Positions 1 to 9,685 are shown, counted from the first letter of the stretch. The stretch is DNA of 64,000 bases from CAVQFC01 sp036497895 (GCA_036497895.1 DASXIR010000017.1:7781-71780), one strand, 5' to 3'. Numbers and translations: made by a program. Notes: generated from the letters alone by a model not told the origin.

Positions 1-70
1 ACGTATCGCCATCACAACCGCACCGCAGGGCGGCGCCAGCCTGCAAATCTCACTTCCGCTGATGGTCTGA
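1..70 (+). CDS. C-terminal fragment of a probable sensor histidine kinase
   Basis: Only the last 23 codons are inside the window, read in the frame that ends with TGA at 68-70. The tail has a Gly-Gly-Ala followed by alternating hydrophobic residues and Leu-Pro-Leu. This resembles the end of the HATPase_c domain of histidine kinases (G-x-F-x-I-x-L-P). The pilin genes and an NtrC-family regulator downstream make a two-component kinase sensible, perhaps PilS-like, but the fragment is too short to assign a subfamily. Confidence 0.4.
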   Translation, partial: RIAITTAPQGGASLQISLPLMV

Positions 71-181
71 CGCACTTCCTGCCGCACGCGAAAGCTGGCC
101 TGACGCAGTTTTCACGCGTCCATCCTTGTCGCTGTCTCGTCGATCCCCGAATTCCCGGTCAAATTCACCGATCGCTGTCGT
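71..181. other. Intergenic stretch before the pilin genes
   Basis: No gene is visible here. An imperfect direct repeat (CTGACGCACTT near 67 and CTGACGCAGTT near 101) is the only structure. There is no clear sigma-70 promoter and no good Shine-Dalgarno sequence before the pilin-like gene. Confidence 0.4.
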
Positions 182-742
182 GTGCCGTCCCGGATCGCCG
201 GTTGCAGCGTGCACTGTGTGCCGCGCGGTTTCTCGTTGCTGGAAGTTGTCGTTGCGACCTCGATTCTGGTGGTCGCGGTTGCGGGTGTGGCGCCGTTACT
301 GGTCGTGGCTTCGCGCGCGAATCAATCGGCGCGCATCACCACGATGGCGTCGCTGCTCGCGCAGCAGAAGATGGAGCAGCTGCGCGCCCTCGAGTGGGCA
401 AGAGATCCGTCGGGCGGGCTGCTCAGCGACGTCGACACCGATCTGACGGTCACGTTTGCCGCAGGTAGTGGCGGTTCTGGCCTCCAGCCGTCGCCTGCCG
501 GATCGCTCGACAGAAACGTCGATGGCTACTGCGATTTCATTGCTGCTGATGGTCGCGCGGTCGGGGGAGGGTCCGTGCCGCCGGTCGGTGCAGCCTACGT
601 GCGCCGATGGTCGATCGAACCGCTGCCGCCCAACGCGGACGAAGCGCTCGTGCTTCAGGTACTGGTCACGCGTGATGGATCAGTCCAGATGTCGCCGGAG
701 GACGTCCGGCTGACCAGCATCCGCGTACGGGGAGGTCGGTAA
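182..742 (+). CDS. Type IV pilus minor pilin / pilus modification protein, PilV-like
   Basis: A prepilin-like protein of up to 186 residues, probably a minor pilin that primes or modifies the type IV pilus. The class III signal is clear: Arg-Gly-Phe-Ser-Leu-Leu-Glu, with cleavage expected after Gly and Glu at +5 of the mature protein, then a hydrophobic helix of about 20 residues (VVVATSILVVAVAGVAPLL). The rest is weakly conserved, as usual for PilV-type proteins. The start is uncertain: GTG codons at 182, 209 and 218 are all in frame and none has a good Shine-Dalgarno; 209 or 218 would give the short leader typical of prepilins. It is one base from the next pilin gene, so co-transcription is likely. 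Confidence 0.75.
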   Translation: MPSRIAGCSVHCVPRGFSLLEVVVATSILVVAVAGVAPLLVVASRANQSARITTMASLLAQQKMEQLRALEWARDPSGGLLSDVDTDLTVTFAAGSGGSGLQPSPAGSLDRNVDGYCDFIAADGRAVGGGSVPPVGAAYVRRWSIEPLPPNADEALVLQVLVTRDGSVQMSPEDVRLTSIRVRGGR

Positions 743-743
743 C

Positions 744-1925
744 ATGACTGGGAGCGCACGCGGCTTCTCACTGATCGAATCGATTGTCGCGATGGGCATC
801 ATGCTGACGGTGACGGCTGGCATCTTCGGCATGGTCCATCCCGGCCGTCGCACGACGGCCGCCGAGCTCGAAGTCGCCGACCTGCAGCAGCGTCTGCGCG
901 TCGCCGCGGACGCATTGTCGCGGGATTTGCTGCTCGCTGGTGCGGGATCGTATCTCGGCCCTCACGATGGCGCGCTCGGTCTGTATCTTCCGCCCGTGAT
1001 GCCGTCCCGGCAGGGAGCCACCGGCGACGATCCGCCCGGTGCGTTCACGAACGATCGAATCACGCTGCTCTACGTCCCCGCCACCGCAGCTGAAACCTCG
1101 TTACTCGCAGATCTCACGCCCGAATCGCAGACGCTGCAGCTGGCGCCGAAAGCCGGTTGTCCAGGCGGCGCGAATCTCTGCGGATTCGCCAGGAATGTCT
1201 CTGCGCTCGTGTACGACGAACATGGCAACTACGATCTCTTCCCGGTCGCGACCGTGGATGATGGCCTGTCCCAGATCACCGTCAGCAAACCTCCCGATGC
1301 GCTGTCGACCACGTATGCGGCAGGCGCGAAGGTCGTGGAGGTAATCAGCCGAACCTACGCGCTCAGAACAGATCCGGCGACTGGTTCGCTGCAGTTGACA
1401 ACCTACGACGGCACCTACAACGCCGAGGTTCCCGTCGTCGATCACGTCGTACGCCTGTCGTTCGACTATTTTGGCGAGCCGTTGCCGCCCGCGATATCGC
1501 GGCCGCTCAGCGACGAATCGGGTCCGTGGACAACCTACGGACCGAAGCCGCCGGACACCACAGTCAAACCGACCGCCTATCCCGCCGGCGAAAACTGCGC
1601 GTTCGCGCGCGACGCAGATGGCGAGCCCGTGCCGCGCCTGGCAACGCTTGCTGCCGGTCCTGGACTCGTCAAGCTGACGGCCGCGCAGTTGAGCGACGGC
1701 CCATGGTGCCCGGACGCCGCGAACGCCAATCGCTGGGATGCGGACCTGCTGAGGATTCGAAAGGTGGCGGTCACGCTTCGGGTCGAAGCGGCGGCGCCGA
1801 TGTTACGAGGGCCGGCAGGTCCGCTGTTCGTGAATGGCGGCAGCGCGCGAGGCGGTCTCGCCTGGGTGCCCGATCAGGAAGTGCGATTTGAAATCGCGCC
1901 GCGTAACTTGAATCTGGGGCGATAG
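744..1925 (+). CDS. Type IV pilus minor pilin, PilW-like
   Basis: A 393-residue protein with a prepilin peptidase site at its N-terminus (Arg-Gly-Phe-Ser-Leu-Ile-Glu, then a hydrophobic helix IVAMGIMLTVTAGIFGM). The length, the long beta-rich C-terminal domain and the position between PilV-like and PilX-like genes fit PilW, a minor pilin of the complex at the pilus tip. The ATG at 744 follows a GGAGG-containing stretch at the end of the previous gene (GGGGAGGTCGGTAAC). One residue difference from the usual signal is that mature position +5 is Glu within an IES rather than VEV context, which is normal variation. It should be processed and assembled by PilD and PilC homologues encoded elsewhere. 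Confidence 0.75.
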   Translation: MTGSARGFSLIESIVAMGIMLTVTAGIFGMVHPGRRTTAAELEVADLQQRLRVAADALSRDLLLAGAGSYLGPHDGALGLYLPPVMPSRQGATGDDPPGAFTNDRITLLYVPATAAETSLLADLTPESQTLQLAPKAGCPGGANLCGFARNVSALVYDEHGNYDLFPVATVDDGLSQITVSKPPDALSTTYAAGAKVVEVISRTYALRTDPATGSLQLTTYDGTYNAEVPVVDHVVRLSFDYFGEPLPPAISRPLSDESGPWTTYGPKPPDTTVKPTAYPAGENCAFARDADGEPVPRLATLAAGPGLVKLTAAQLSDGPWCPDAANANRWDADLLRIRKVAVTLRVEAAAPMLRGPAGPLFVNGGSARGGLAWVPDQEVRFEIAPRNLNLGR

Positions 1926-1926
1926 C

Positions 1927-2574
1927 GTGAATACGGTTCTTCGGCGCGAGGACGGAATCGCACTGCTGGTCGCCATCATGGCGACGCTGTTGCTGACCGC
2001 CCTTGCCGGTGCGATGGTGCTGACGACCACCTCGGAAACAATCATCGCGGCTAACTTTCGTCGAGCCGCGGAGGAACTCTACGCGGCCGATGCGGGACTC
2101 GAGCGCATCATTGACGAATTGCGGTCGGTGCCGGACTGGAACGCGGTTCGGCTTGGTCTGGTGCGCTCCTCGTTCGTCGACGGCCCGCCGTCCGGGTTGC
2201 GCACATTACCGGACGGCTCGACGATCGACCTGAGCCAAATTGTGAACCTGGCGAACTGCGAGAAGACTGTTTCCTGCACCGACTCTGAGATGAATGCGGT
2301 GACGCCGGACCGCCCATGGGCGGCAGCCAACCCGCATTGGGTGTTGACCGGCTACACGCCCTTCGGTGTCCTGCTCACCGCCGGTGCGGGCAATTCGACG
2401 ATTTACCTCGTCATTTTGGCTGCCGCGAGCCCCGGACCGGGCGATCCGGCGGTTGAGACCCTGGCCCTGAGGGCGGAGGCGTTTGGCTCGAGAGGCGGGC
2501 ACAAGGTCATCGAAGCCGCGCTGGCGCGGACAGATGCCGGCGTCCGTCTGCTGTCATGGCGCACAGTTCGATAG
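1927..2574 (+). CDS. PilX-like N-terminal domain protein, minor pilin assembly
   Basis: A 215-residue protein starting with GTG at 1927, one base after the PilW-like stop. The N-terminus (Arg-Glu-Asp-Gly-Ile-Ala-Leu-Leu-Val then a hydrophobic helix) and the segment reading AAEELYAADAGLER match the PilX_N type, in which the Ala-Ala-Asp-Ala-Gly motif follows the transmembrane helix. The usual cleavage Gly is followed by Ile-Ala rather than Phe-Thr, as in PilX and GspK relatives. The function is inferred from family and neighbours: a minor pilin in the priming complex with the PilV-like and PilW-like proteins. It is the last gene of the pilin set; the next gene has its own promoter. Confidence 0.7.
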   Translation: MNTVLRREDGIALLVAIMATLLLTALAGAMVLTTTSETIIAANFRRAAEELYAADAGLERIIDELRSVPDWNAVRLGLVRSSFVDGPPSGLRTLPDGSTIDLSQIVNLANCEKTVSCTDSEMNAVTPDRPWAAANPHWVLTGYTPFGVLLTAGAGNSTIYLVILAAASPGPGDPAVETLALRAEAFGSRGGHKVIEAALARTDAGVRLLSWRTVR

Positions 2575-2597
2575 CAGGCTGCTGGACCAGGGCGTCC

Positions 2598-2626
2598 TTG
2601 ACCGGGGGGGGACCCTTACGTACGAT
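2598..2626 (+). promoter_or_regulatory. Sigma-70-like promoter for the secreted protein at 2656
   Basis: TTGACC at 2598-2603, a 17-nt spacer and TACGAT at 2621-2626. The spacer contains a run of eight G. Transcription should start near 2633, about 23 nt before the ATG at 2656, with AAGGGG as the ribosome binding site. Confidence 0.6.
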
Positions 2627-2655
2627 CATTTTGGAGCCGATAAGGGGACTGGCCC

Positions 2656-3213
2656 ATGTCCAAACAGATCACGCTTGCCCTGGTGATGCTCGCCTTTGCC
2701 GGCACCATGCGGGCCCAGTCGCTAGCTGACGTCGCGAAGAAGGAAGAGGAACGTCGCAAGGCGTCGCCGCCGCCGACCAAGGTCTACACCAACAAGGACC
2801 TGGTCGACGTGCCCGGAGGGTCGACCCCGCCTCCGCCGACCTCGCCGTCCGACACAGCTGCGGCCGCCGACACATCCGCCACGTCAGGCAGCGGTGGCGC
2901 GGGGAAAATCGACGATGACAAGTCCACCCCGAAAGACAAGGCGTACTGGACGAAGCGCCTGAAGACGTTGCAGGACAAACTCGACAACGACACGGCCTTT
3001 GCGTCCGCGCTTCAGTCCCAGGTCAACGGATTGACCACTGACTTTGTCAATCGCGACGACCCGGCCCAGCGGGCCGCAATCGAAGCGCAGCGCGTCAAGG
3101 CGCTGGGGCAGCTCAACGATCTGAAAACCGCGATCCCGCTCGACAACAAAGCCATCGCCGACCTGCTCGAGGAAGCGCGCCGCGCTGGCGTGCCGCCCGG
3201 CTGGCTGCGGTGA
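2656..3213 (+). CDS. Small secreted protein with a charged coiled-coil region, unknown function
   Basis: 185 residues. The N-terminus is a signal peptide (Lys-Gln, then hydrophobic LALVMLAFAG, probable cleavage after Arg-Ala-Gln). The mature protein begins with an Ala/Lys/Glu-rich helix (LADVAKKEEERRK), then a Pro-rich linker and a Thr/Ser/Gly-rich stretch (about residues 55-85), then a helical, probably coiled-coil domain (residues 95-165). I recognise no enzyme motif. Proteins of this layout are common hypotheticals in Acidobacteria. It has its own promoter and a good ribosome binding site, so it is expressed separately from the pilins. It could be an envelope or periplasmic structural protein. 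Confidence 0.7.
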   Translation: MSKQITLALVMLAFAGTMRAQSLADVAKKEEERRKASPPPTKVYTNKDLVDVPGGSTPPPPTSPSDTAAAADTSATSGSGGAGKIDDDKSTPKDKAYWTKRLKTLQDKLDNDTAFASALQSQVNGLTTDFVNRDDPAQRAAIEAQRVKALGQLNDLKTAIPLDNKAIADLLEEARRAGVPPGWLR

Positions 3214-3271
3214 GCATTCGGCTGACACCGGCCGCAACCCCGCTGAAACTTGCCCCTGGCTGGATCGCGGG

Positions 3272-4690
<1,419 letters not shown>

Positions 4691-4698
4691 CTCTCGAC

Positions 4699-5793
4699 CT
4701 ACTTCGCGAACCCGACTTTCCTGAGGGTGGTGCGAATCTCGTTCTCGCTCACATCGTCCACAATCGTCGTCGCGCCGATCGCCATAGGCAGCACGAAGTG
4801 CAACGTGCCGGCCATCACTTTTTTATCGTGCTGGATGGCGGCCAGGATTTCAGAGGCCGGGAGGTCGGTAATCGGTGGCAGCGGACCGAGGCTGGCGATC
4901 ACATCCGCGAGCGCGAGCCGGTCCTGCTCGGACAGCACGCCCCGGGCCTTCGCGAGTTCGGCTGCGACCAGCATCCCGACGCCCACCGCCTCGCCGTGTC
5001 GGAAACGCCGGTATTTGGTGACGGCCTCGATCGCGTGGCCGGCGGTGTGGCCGAAGTTCAGAATCCGGCGCGGGCCCGTCTCGCGCTCGTCGGCCGTGAC
5101 CACGTCCGCCTTGATCCGGCAGGCCTCCGCGATGATTGGCGTCAACGTTTCAGGCGTGCGCGTGAAGATCGCCTTGCGCTCGCGGACGATGCGATCGAAC
5201 AGCGCGGGGCTGGAGGTCATGCCGTACTTGATCACTTCGTACAGCCCGGCGCGAAACTCGCGGCGCGGCAGCGTGCCGAGCACGGCTGGATCGGCGATCA
5301 CCGCGTGCGGCTGATAGAACGCGCCGATCAGGTTCTTGCCGTGCGGATGGTTGACGCCCACCTTGCCGCCAATCGCGCTGTCCACCTGTGCCAGGAGCGT
5401 CGTCGGCAGGTGCACCAGCGCGATGCCGCGCAGGTAGGTCGCCGCGGCGAATCCAGCCATGTCGCCGATCACGCCGCCGCCAAAGGTGATGATCGTCGAG
5501 GCGCGGTCGGCATTCGCCCGCACCAATGCGTCGTAAACGCGTGAGACGGTTGCGAGTTGCTTGAAGCGCTCGCCGTCGGGCACGAGGATTGGTTCGGCCG
5601 CCGACACCGCGCGGGTCAATTGCGGACCGTGGAGCCGCCATACCAGCGGGCTCGACACGATGAACCGGCGCGCGGGCGCTCGCAGGACATCGAGTGAATG
5701 CCCGACGTGGTCGAGAGTGCCGTGGCCGATGGTGACCGTGTACGGGCGGGACGGCGTCCTGACGTCGATGCGGATCGGTCCAGGGGAGTCCAT
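4699..5793 (-). CDS. aroB: 3-dehydroquinate synthase
   Basis: 364 residues, normal length for AroB, the second step of the shikimate pathway: cyclisation of DAHP to 3-dehydroquinate with catalytic NAD+ and a divalent metal. Signature segments are the NAD-binding GGGVIGDMAGF, the DSAIGGKVGVN loop with its substrate-binding Lys and Asn, and the metal-ligand stretch RRILNFGHTAGHAIE with its His residues, plus a further His in RRFRHGEAVGVGM. I place the start at the ATG at 5793 rather than the TTG one codon earlier. It is divergent from proS across about 70 bp that contain a perfect stem-loop, and has no operon partner on its strand. Confidence 0.95.
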   Translation of the reverse strand: MDSPGPIRIDVRTPSRPYTVTIGHGTLDHVGHSLDVLRAPARRFIVSSPLVWRLHGPQLTRAVSAAEPILVPDGERFKQLATVSRVYDALVRANADRASTIITFGGGVIGDMAGFAAATYLRGIALVHLPTTLLAQVDSAIGGKVGVNHPHGKNLIGAFYQPHAVIADPAVLGTLPRREFRAGLYEVIKYGMTSSPALFDRIVRERKAIFTRTPETLTPIIAEACRIKADVVTADERETGPRRILNFGHTAGHAIEAVTKYRRFRHGEAVGVGMLVAAELAKARGVLSEQDRLALADVIASLGPLPPITDLPASEILAAIQHDKKVMAGTLHFVLPMAIGATTIVDDVSENEIRTTLRKVGFAK

Positions 5794-5823
5794 CAAATCA
5801 GGATGTTAGGATAACTTAGAATA

Positions 5824-5843
5824 GGATCTGCTCTGGCAGATCC
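5824..5843. repeat. Perfect 8-bp stem-loop between aroB and proS
   Basis: GGATCTGC at 5824-5831 and GCAGATCC at 5836-5843 are perfect inverted repeats around the 4-nt loop TCTG. It lies 18 nt before the proS start codon and directly after a TAGAAT box (5817-5822). It has no T-tract, so it is not a simple terminator. It could be an operator for either divergent gene or an RNA structure in the proS leader. Confidence 0.6.
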
Positions 5844-5861
5844 GTCCTGTCGCTCAACATC

Positions 5862-7331
5862 ATGGCCAAACAAGACAAGAAGCACGATAAGGCAGACGCC
5901 TTCGTCACCGAAATCACGCCCCGGTCGCAGGATTTCTCGAAGTGGTACATCGACGTGGTCCTCCGAGCCGAACTGGCCGACTATTCGCCGGTCAAGGGCT
6001 GCATGGTGATCCGGCCTTATGGCTACGCGATCTGGGAGCTGATTCAACAGGCCCTCGATAAACGTATCAAGGCGACCGGCCACGTCAACGCCTATTTCCC
6101 TCTGTTCATTCCCGAAGGCCTTCTGAACAAGGAGGCCGAGCACGTCGAGGGATTCGCGCCGCAGGTGGCCTACGTCACCGTCGGCGGCGGAGAAGTGCTC
6201 GAGGAAAAGCTGGTCGTTCGTCCGACCTCGGAAGCGATCATCGGGACGATGTACGCGAAATGGGTCCAGTCCTGGCGCGACCTGCCGATTCTGATCAACC
6301 AGTGGGCGAACGTCGTGCGCTGGGAGAAAGTGACGCGTCCGTTCCTGCGCACGACCGAATTTCTGTGGCAGGAAGGGCACACCGCGCATGAGACCGCGGA
6401 AGAAGCTGAAGACGAGACGCTGAAGATCCTGCATCTCTACAAGGAAACGCTCGAGACTGAGCTGGCGGTCCCGGTCGTGGAAGGACGAAAGAGCGAGAGC
6501 GAGAAGTTTGCCGGCGCGCTGCGGACCTATTCGATCGAGGCGCTGATGGGCGACGGCCGGGCGCTGCAGGCGGGCACCTCGCACAACCTCGGCCAGAATT
6601 TCGCGAAGGCGTTCGAGATCACGTTTCAGGCGCGGGACAAGTCGATGCAGCACGTGTGGGGCACGTCATGGGGCATGACAACACGCCTGATCGGCGCGGC
6701 GATCATGGTCCACGGCGATGACAGCGGCCTGATTCTGCCGCCGCGCATCGCGCCGTATCAGGTCGTGATTGTGCCGATTGGTCGCGACAACTGGCGCGAG
6801 ACCGTGTTGCCGGTCGCGAAAAAACTGCAGGACGATCTCGTCGCCGCGGGCATCCGGGTCACGCTCGACGAGCGCGACGAGCGTCCAGGCTGGAAATTCG
6901 CCGAATGGGAAATGCGCGGCGTGCCGCTGCGGCTGGAGATCGGACCCAAGGACATCGAGAAGTCGGCGGTGCTGGTCGCCCGGCGCGACACCCGCGAGAA
7001 GCAAAGCATCGCCATGGATGGCCTGACCGCCCGCCTCCGTGAATTGCTCGACGAGATTCAGGCCGGCCTGTTCACGCGTGCGGTCCAGTTCCAGCAGGAG
7101 CACACGCAGCGTGCCGACACCTACGCCGCGTTCAGGCAGCTGATGGAAGGGCGCCCGGGATTCGTGATCGCGCCGTGGTGCGGCGCTGCCGAATGCGAGA
7201 CACAGATCAAGAACGACACCCAGGCAACGATTCGCAACATGCCGATGGGCGCTCACGCCGCAGCTGACAGCCGCTGCATTCGTTGTGACAATCCGGCAAC
7301 CGCCGAAGCCTGGTTCGCCAAGTCGTACTGA
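5862..7331 (+). CDS. proS: Prolyl-tRNA synthetase, short archaeal/eukaryotic-like form
   Basis: 489 residues; charges tRNA-Pro with proline. The length and motifs show the ProRS form without the editing insertion found in the long bacterial enzyme: the class II motif 2 region reads FLRTTEFLWQEGHTAH, followed by the TSHNLGQNFAKAF segment and motif 3 near GLILPPRIAPYQVV. A C-terminal anticodon-binding domain (about residues 285-385) and a terminal zinc-binding-like region with Cys residues (WCGAAECE and CIRC) follow. Some bacteria use this form. The start ATG at 5862 gives the usual Lys-rich N-terminus. The leader contains a strong stem-loop that may regulate it. Confidence 0.95.
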   Translation: MAKQDKKHDKADAFVTEITPRSQDFSKWYIDVVLRAELADYSPVKGCMVIRPYGYAIWELIQQALDKRIKATGHVNAYFPLFIPEGLLNKEAEHVEGFAPQVAYVTVGGGEVLEEKLVVRPTSEAIIGTMYAKWVQSWRDLPILINQWANVVRWEKVTRPFLRTTEFLWQEGHTAHETAEEAEDETLKILHLYKETLETELAVPVVEGRKSESEKFAGALRTYSIEALMGDGRALQAGTSHNLGQNFAKAFEITFQARDKSMQHVWGTSWGMTTRLIGAAIMVHGDDSGLILPPRIAPYQVVIVPIGRDNWRETVLPVAKKLQDDLVAAGIRVTLDERDERPGWKFAEWEMRGVPLRLEIGPKDIEKSAVLVARRDTREKQSIAMDGLTARLRELLDEIQAGLFTRAVQFQQEHTQRADTYAAFRQLMEGRPGFVIAPWCGAAECETQIKNDTQATIRNMPMGAHAAADSRCIRCDNPATAEAWFAKSY

Positions 7332-7374
7332 CGCCCGGTGTGGCGCGCTGACGCTCTCGCGTGGCGCAGCCCTT

Positions 7375-8388
7375 TCAGGGCCGAGGCGGCCAGAGCGCGT
7401 CGAGCGCCGCCTTCGACTTTTTCTCGATCTTCTTGATCGCCGCGTGACGCCGCGTCAGCTTGTCGCGCTTGACGATCGCGCGGAAGGCATCGACGAGGTG
7501 GTCGCGCCACCACTGGTCGCGGGCGCGCGCAAAGGCGCCGGCGATCGCCTCGACGCACGAGGCGTCGCCGATGGTCGAGAGCGCCGCCAGGAATTCCACT
7601 GGTAGCGGCGCGCGAGCCGCTTCGATCGATTCACGCAGATCGTAAACGGCCAGGCGGCTCCCACGCTGCGCCAGCGCCAGGTGCGCAGCGGCCCTGACCG
7701 CCGTCCAGTCAGGACGTTGCGCCGCCGGCTGCCCTCGCTCGTGCTCGCGGATTCGCTCGATGATCTGCAGCAGGACCGGCAGCGGCGCGCGCTGTCCCGC
7801 ACGTGCGATTGATTGGCGCATCACCTGCGGGTCCCACGACAGGCTTCCGCGCGCACCGCGGGTCAGCAGATCGAGCGGGTCGAGCGTCTCCTCTGTTCCA
7901 CCGGCCGCCGACACGGCGGTTTGGACGTCCACGCTGGTGTCGTCCGCCAGCGACGCAAAGACCGGCGCCAGGGTGGATGGCGCCAGATCGCGCAGCCCTC
8001 GCAGCGCCGCGACCCGAACCGGTGCCGGCCGCGCCCTGTCCAGCGCGATCTCAATGAGCCGATCCACCGCGGCGGCCCCCTTTGGTCCACGCACGAACAC
8101 GCCCGCGAGGCTGGCGGCGGCCGCCGCCACCGCGGCGTCGGGGTCGCCGAGGGCCTCGAACGCGATTGGCAGCGCACGCGGGTCGGCGATGCCTTCGAGG
8201 GCGCGCAACGCCGCTGTCCGCGCGATCGCATTCGTGGGCGAATCGGCAGCCGACAACAGCCGCTCGACCGCCCGCGCGCCGATCACGGTCAGCCGCGCGA
8301 CGGCTGCCTCGCGTGTCGTGGCATCCCCGGCGCCGAGATTCTCGATCAGCGTTGAAATCTGTGTGGAAGCCGATGCCCGCGTCGCCAC
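7375..8388 (-). CDS. HEAT-repeat protein downstream of tatC
   Basis: About 337 residues, built almost wholly of Ala/Leu-rich helical repeats of HEAT/PBS-lyase type (TNAIARTAALRALEGIADPRALPIAFEALGD and similar units; shorter pieces recur along the protein). No catalytic motif is visible; these repeats usually serve as protein-binding scaffolds. The open frame runs on through tatC, but the GTG at 8388 is the likely start, 47 bp after the tatC stop and preceded by AGGAT. It is probably the third gene of tatA-tatC-HEAT. A role linked to Tat export is possible by position only. Confidence 0.6.
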   Translation of the reverse strand: MATRASASTQISTLIENLGAGDATTREAAVARLTVIGARAVERLLSAADSPTNAIARTAALRALEGIADPRALPIAFEALGDPDAAVAAAAASLAGVFVRGPKGAAAVDRLIEIALDRARPAPVRVAALRGLRDLAPSTLAPVFASLADDTSVDVQTAVSAAGGTEETLDPLDLLTRGARGSLSWDPQVMRQSIARAGQRAPLPVLLQIIERIREHERGQPAAQRPDWTAVRAAAHLALAQRGSRLAVYDLRESIEAARAPLPVEFLAALSTIGDASCVEAIAGAFARARDQWWRDHLVDAFRAIVKRDKLTRRHAAIKKIEKKSKAALDALWPPRP

Positions 8389-8435
8389 TCGAGCGATCCT
8401 AACCCAGGCGGCTCGGGGCAGGCCCCGGCGCCACT

Positions 8436-9251
8436 CTAGTCGTCCAGTTGCTCGGTCTTGCTGCGCGGGTTCACGATCCAGGCGATGCCGATGCTGAGGA
8501 AATACAGAATGATCATCGGCGCAGCGAAGATGGTCTGGTTCATCGGGTCGCCGGTCGGGGTGACGACAGCGGCGATGATGTATGCGATCAGAATGGCGTA
8601 CTTGCCGTGTTTCCAGAGGAAGCTCGCCGTGACCAGCTTCATCCTCGCCAGGAAGTAGATGATCGTCGGCATCTGGAAGATGACGCCCATGCCGATCAGC
8701 ATCTTCAGATACAGATCGAAGGTGTCCTGCAGGCGCGGCATGAACACCAGGTCGACGCTGTTGAAGCTGGCGAAGAACCGCATCAGGAACGGAAACGCCA
8801 CGTAGTGATTGAACGCGGCTCCGCCGAGGAATCCGGCGACGGTGAAAAGTACGAATGGCGTCGCCATCCGCTTTTCTTTCTGGTAGAGACCGGGCGCGAT
8901 GAAGCACCAGACCTGATACATCACGTACGGTGACGCAATGACCGCCCCCGCGATCAGCGACACGGTGATGTACATCGCGAACCCTTCGCCGGGTTCGGTG
9001 TAGACCATCTTGACGCCAGGCGGCAGCACCTTTCGCGTCGGCGCAAGGAGGAAGTCCATGATCTGGTAGATGAAGCCGAACCCGACCAGGATGCCGACGC
9101 CGATCGCTATCGCGGAATTGACGATGCGCTTGCGGAGCTCGTCGAGATGCTCCAGAAACGACATCTTCCCCGCGATACTCTCATCGTCGTCATCATCGGG
9201 GGGAAGCGGCAAGGCCCCCGAGTGGGGGCCCGGAAAGGGGACCAGGGCCAT
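8436..9251 (-). CDS. tatC: Sec-independent protein translocase subunit TatC
   Basis: 271 residues with six membrane helices, the core receptor of the twin-arginine pathway. The conserved cytoplasmic N-terminus reads SFLEHLDELRKRI, and the first periplasmic loop has the Pro-Glu-Gly-Phe element (TEPGEGFAMYI). FxxPGLYQKEKR and the SPYVMYQVWCFIAPGL helix are typical. The first 28 residues form an acidic and Pro-rich extension (five Asp in a row) before the family's usual start. It lies 14 bp after tatA and is transcribed with it. Confidence 0.95.
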   Translation of the reverse strand: MALVPFPGPHSGALPLPPDDDDDESIAGKMSFLEHLDELRKRIVNSAIAIGVGILVGFGFIYQIMDFLLAPTRKVLPPGVKMVYTEPGEGFAMYITVSLIAGAVIASPYVMYQVWCFIAPGLYQKEKRMATPFVLFTVAGFLGGAAFNHYVAFPFLMRFFASFNSVDLVFMPRLQDTFDLYLKMLIGMGVIFQMPTIIYFLARMKLVTASFLWKHGKYAILIAYIIAAVVTPTGDPMNQTIFAAPMIILYFLSIGIAWIVNPRSKTEQLDD

Positions 9252-9265
9252 GGGCGGCTCGCGCC

Positions 9266-9544
9266 TTACGCGCTGTGATCAGCTTGACGCACCGGGACCG
9301 TCTCTTCCACGTGCGTGGTGATCGGCGCCGGCTGAGTTGCTTTCGTCGCGTCGATGGCAGAGCGCTGTTCCTCGATGCGGATTTCTTCTTCGAGCGTGTT
9401 CTTGAGCTCGTTCGAGGCCTTCTTGAACTCGGCCAGACTCTTGCCCAGCGAACGACCCAATTCCGGCAGCTTCCGGGGCCCAAAGATGATCAAGGCAATG
9501 ACGAAGATGATGATTAACTCCGGCATTCCGATGGAACCAAGCAT
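9266..9544 (-). CDS. tatA: Twin-arginine translocase TatA/TatE family protein
   Basis: 92 residues. It has one N-terminal membrane helix (MPELIIIFVIALIIFG), the family's Phe-Gly-Pro hinge and an amphipathic helix (KLPELGRSLGKSLAEFKK), then a charged tail. It oligomerises to form the Tat export pore with TatC. I start at the ATG at 9544, which has AGGA six bases upstream; a longer frame upstream is not supported. The FGPRKLPELGRSLG pattern fits TatA/E better than TatB, and no second TatA/B gene is nearby. A minimal TatA-TatC system is therefore likely. Transcription starts from a strong promoter at 9588-9616. Confidence 0.92.
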   Translation of the reverse strand: MLGSIGMPELIIIFVIALIIFGPRKLPELGRSLGKSLAEFKKASNELKNTLEEEIRIEEQRSAIDATKATQPAPITTHVEETVPVRQADHSA

Positions 9545-9587
9545 ATGTATCCTACTTTCACAAAACCAAGGCGGGTCGGCTCCCTTC

Positions 9588-9616
9588 ATTATAGAAAGCG
9601 GCTGAAGGCGGGTCAA
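9588..9616 (-). promoter_or_regulatory. Strong sigma-70 promoter of the tat operon
   Basis: On the minus strand, TTGACC (9616-9611), a 17-nt spacer and a perfect TATAAT (9593-9588). Predicted transcription start near 9581, giving a leader of about 37 nt to the tatA ATG, with AGGA as ribosome binding site. Confidence 0.8.
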
Positions 9617-9649
9617 GGTTTTCCCCGCCACACGAATCCCCAGAAGTCA

Positions 9650-9679
9650 TTGCAACGTAAGGAATTTATCTGCTAGGAT
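9650..9679 (+). promoter_or_regulatory. Promoter of the S41 protease gene, probably leaderless
   Basis: TTGCAA at 9650-9655, an 18-nt spacer and TAGGAT at 9674-9679. The ATG at 9686 is exactly six bases after the -10 box, so transcription would begin at or beside the start codon. The AGGA inside the same box could alternatively be a Shine-Dalgarno sequence. Confidence 0.5.
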
Positions 9680-9685
9680 CCGAGC

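Noticed and set aside
2604..2611. Run of eight G as phase-variable tract
   Set aside because: It is in a promoter spacer, not in a coding region, and only eight long; there is no evidence of slippage. It could alter promoter spacing, but that is speculation.
7332..7382. Possible terminator between proS and the HEAT gene (GCCCT-TTC-AGGGC)
   Set aside because: The five-pair stem has no T-tract on either strand and lies partly in the HEAT gene; not called.
8389..8907. HEAT-repeat protein starting inside tatC
   Set aside because: The upstream part is out-of-frame tatC sequence without repeats. The GTG at 8388 is the first sensible start.
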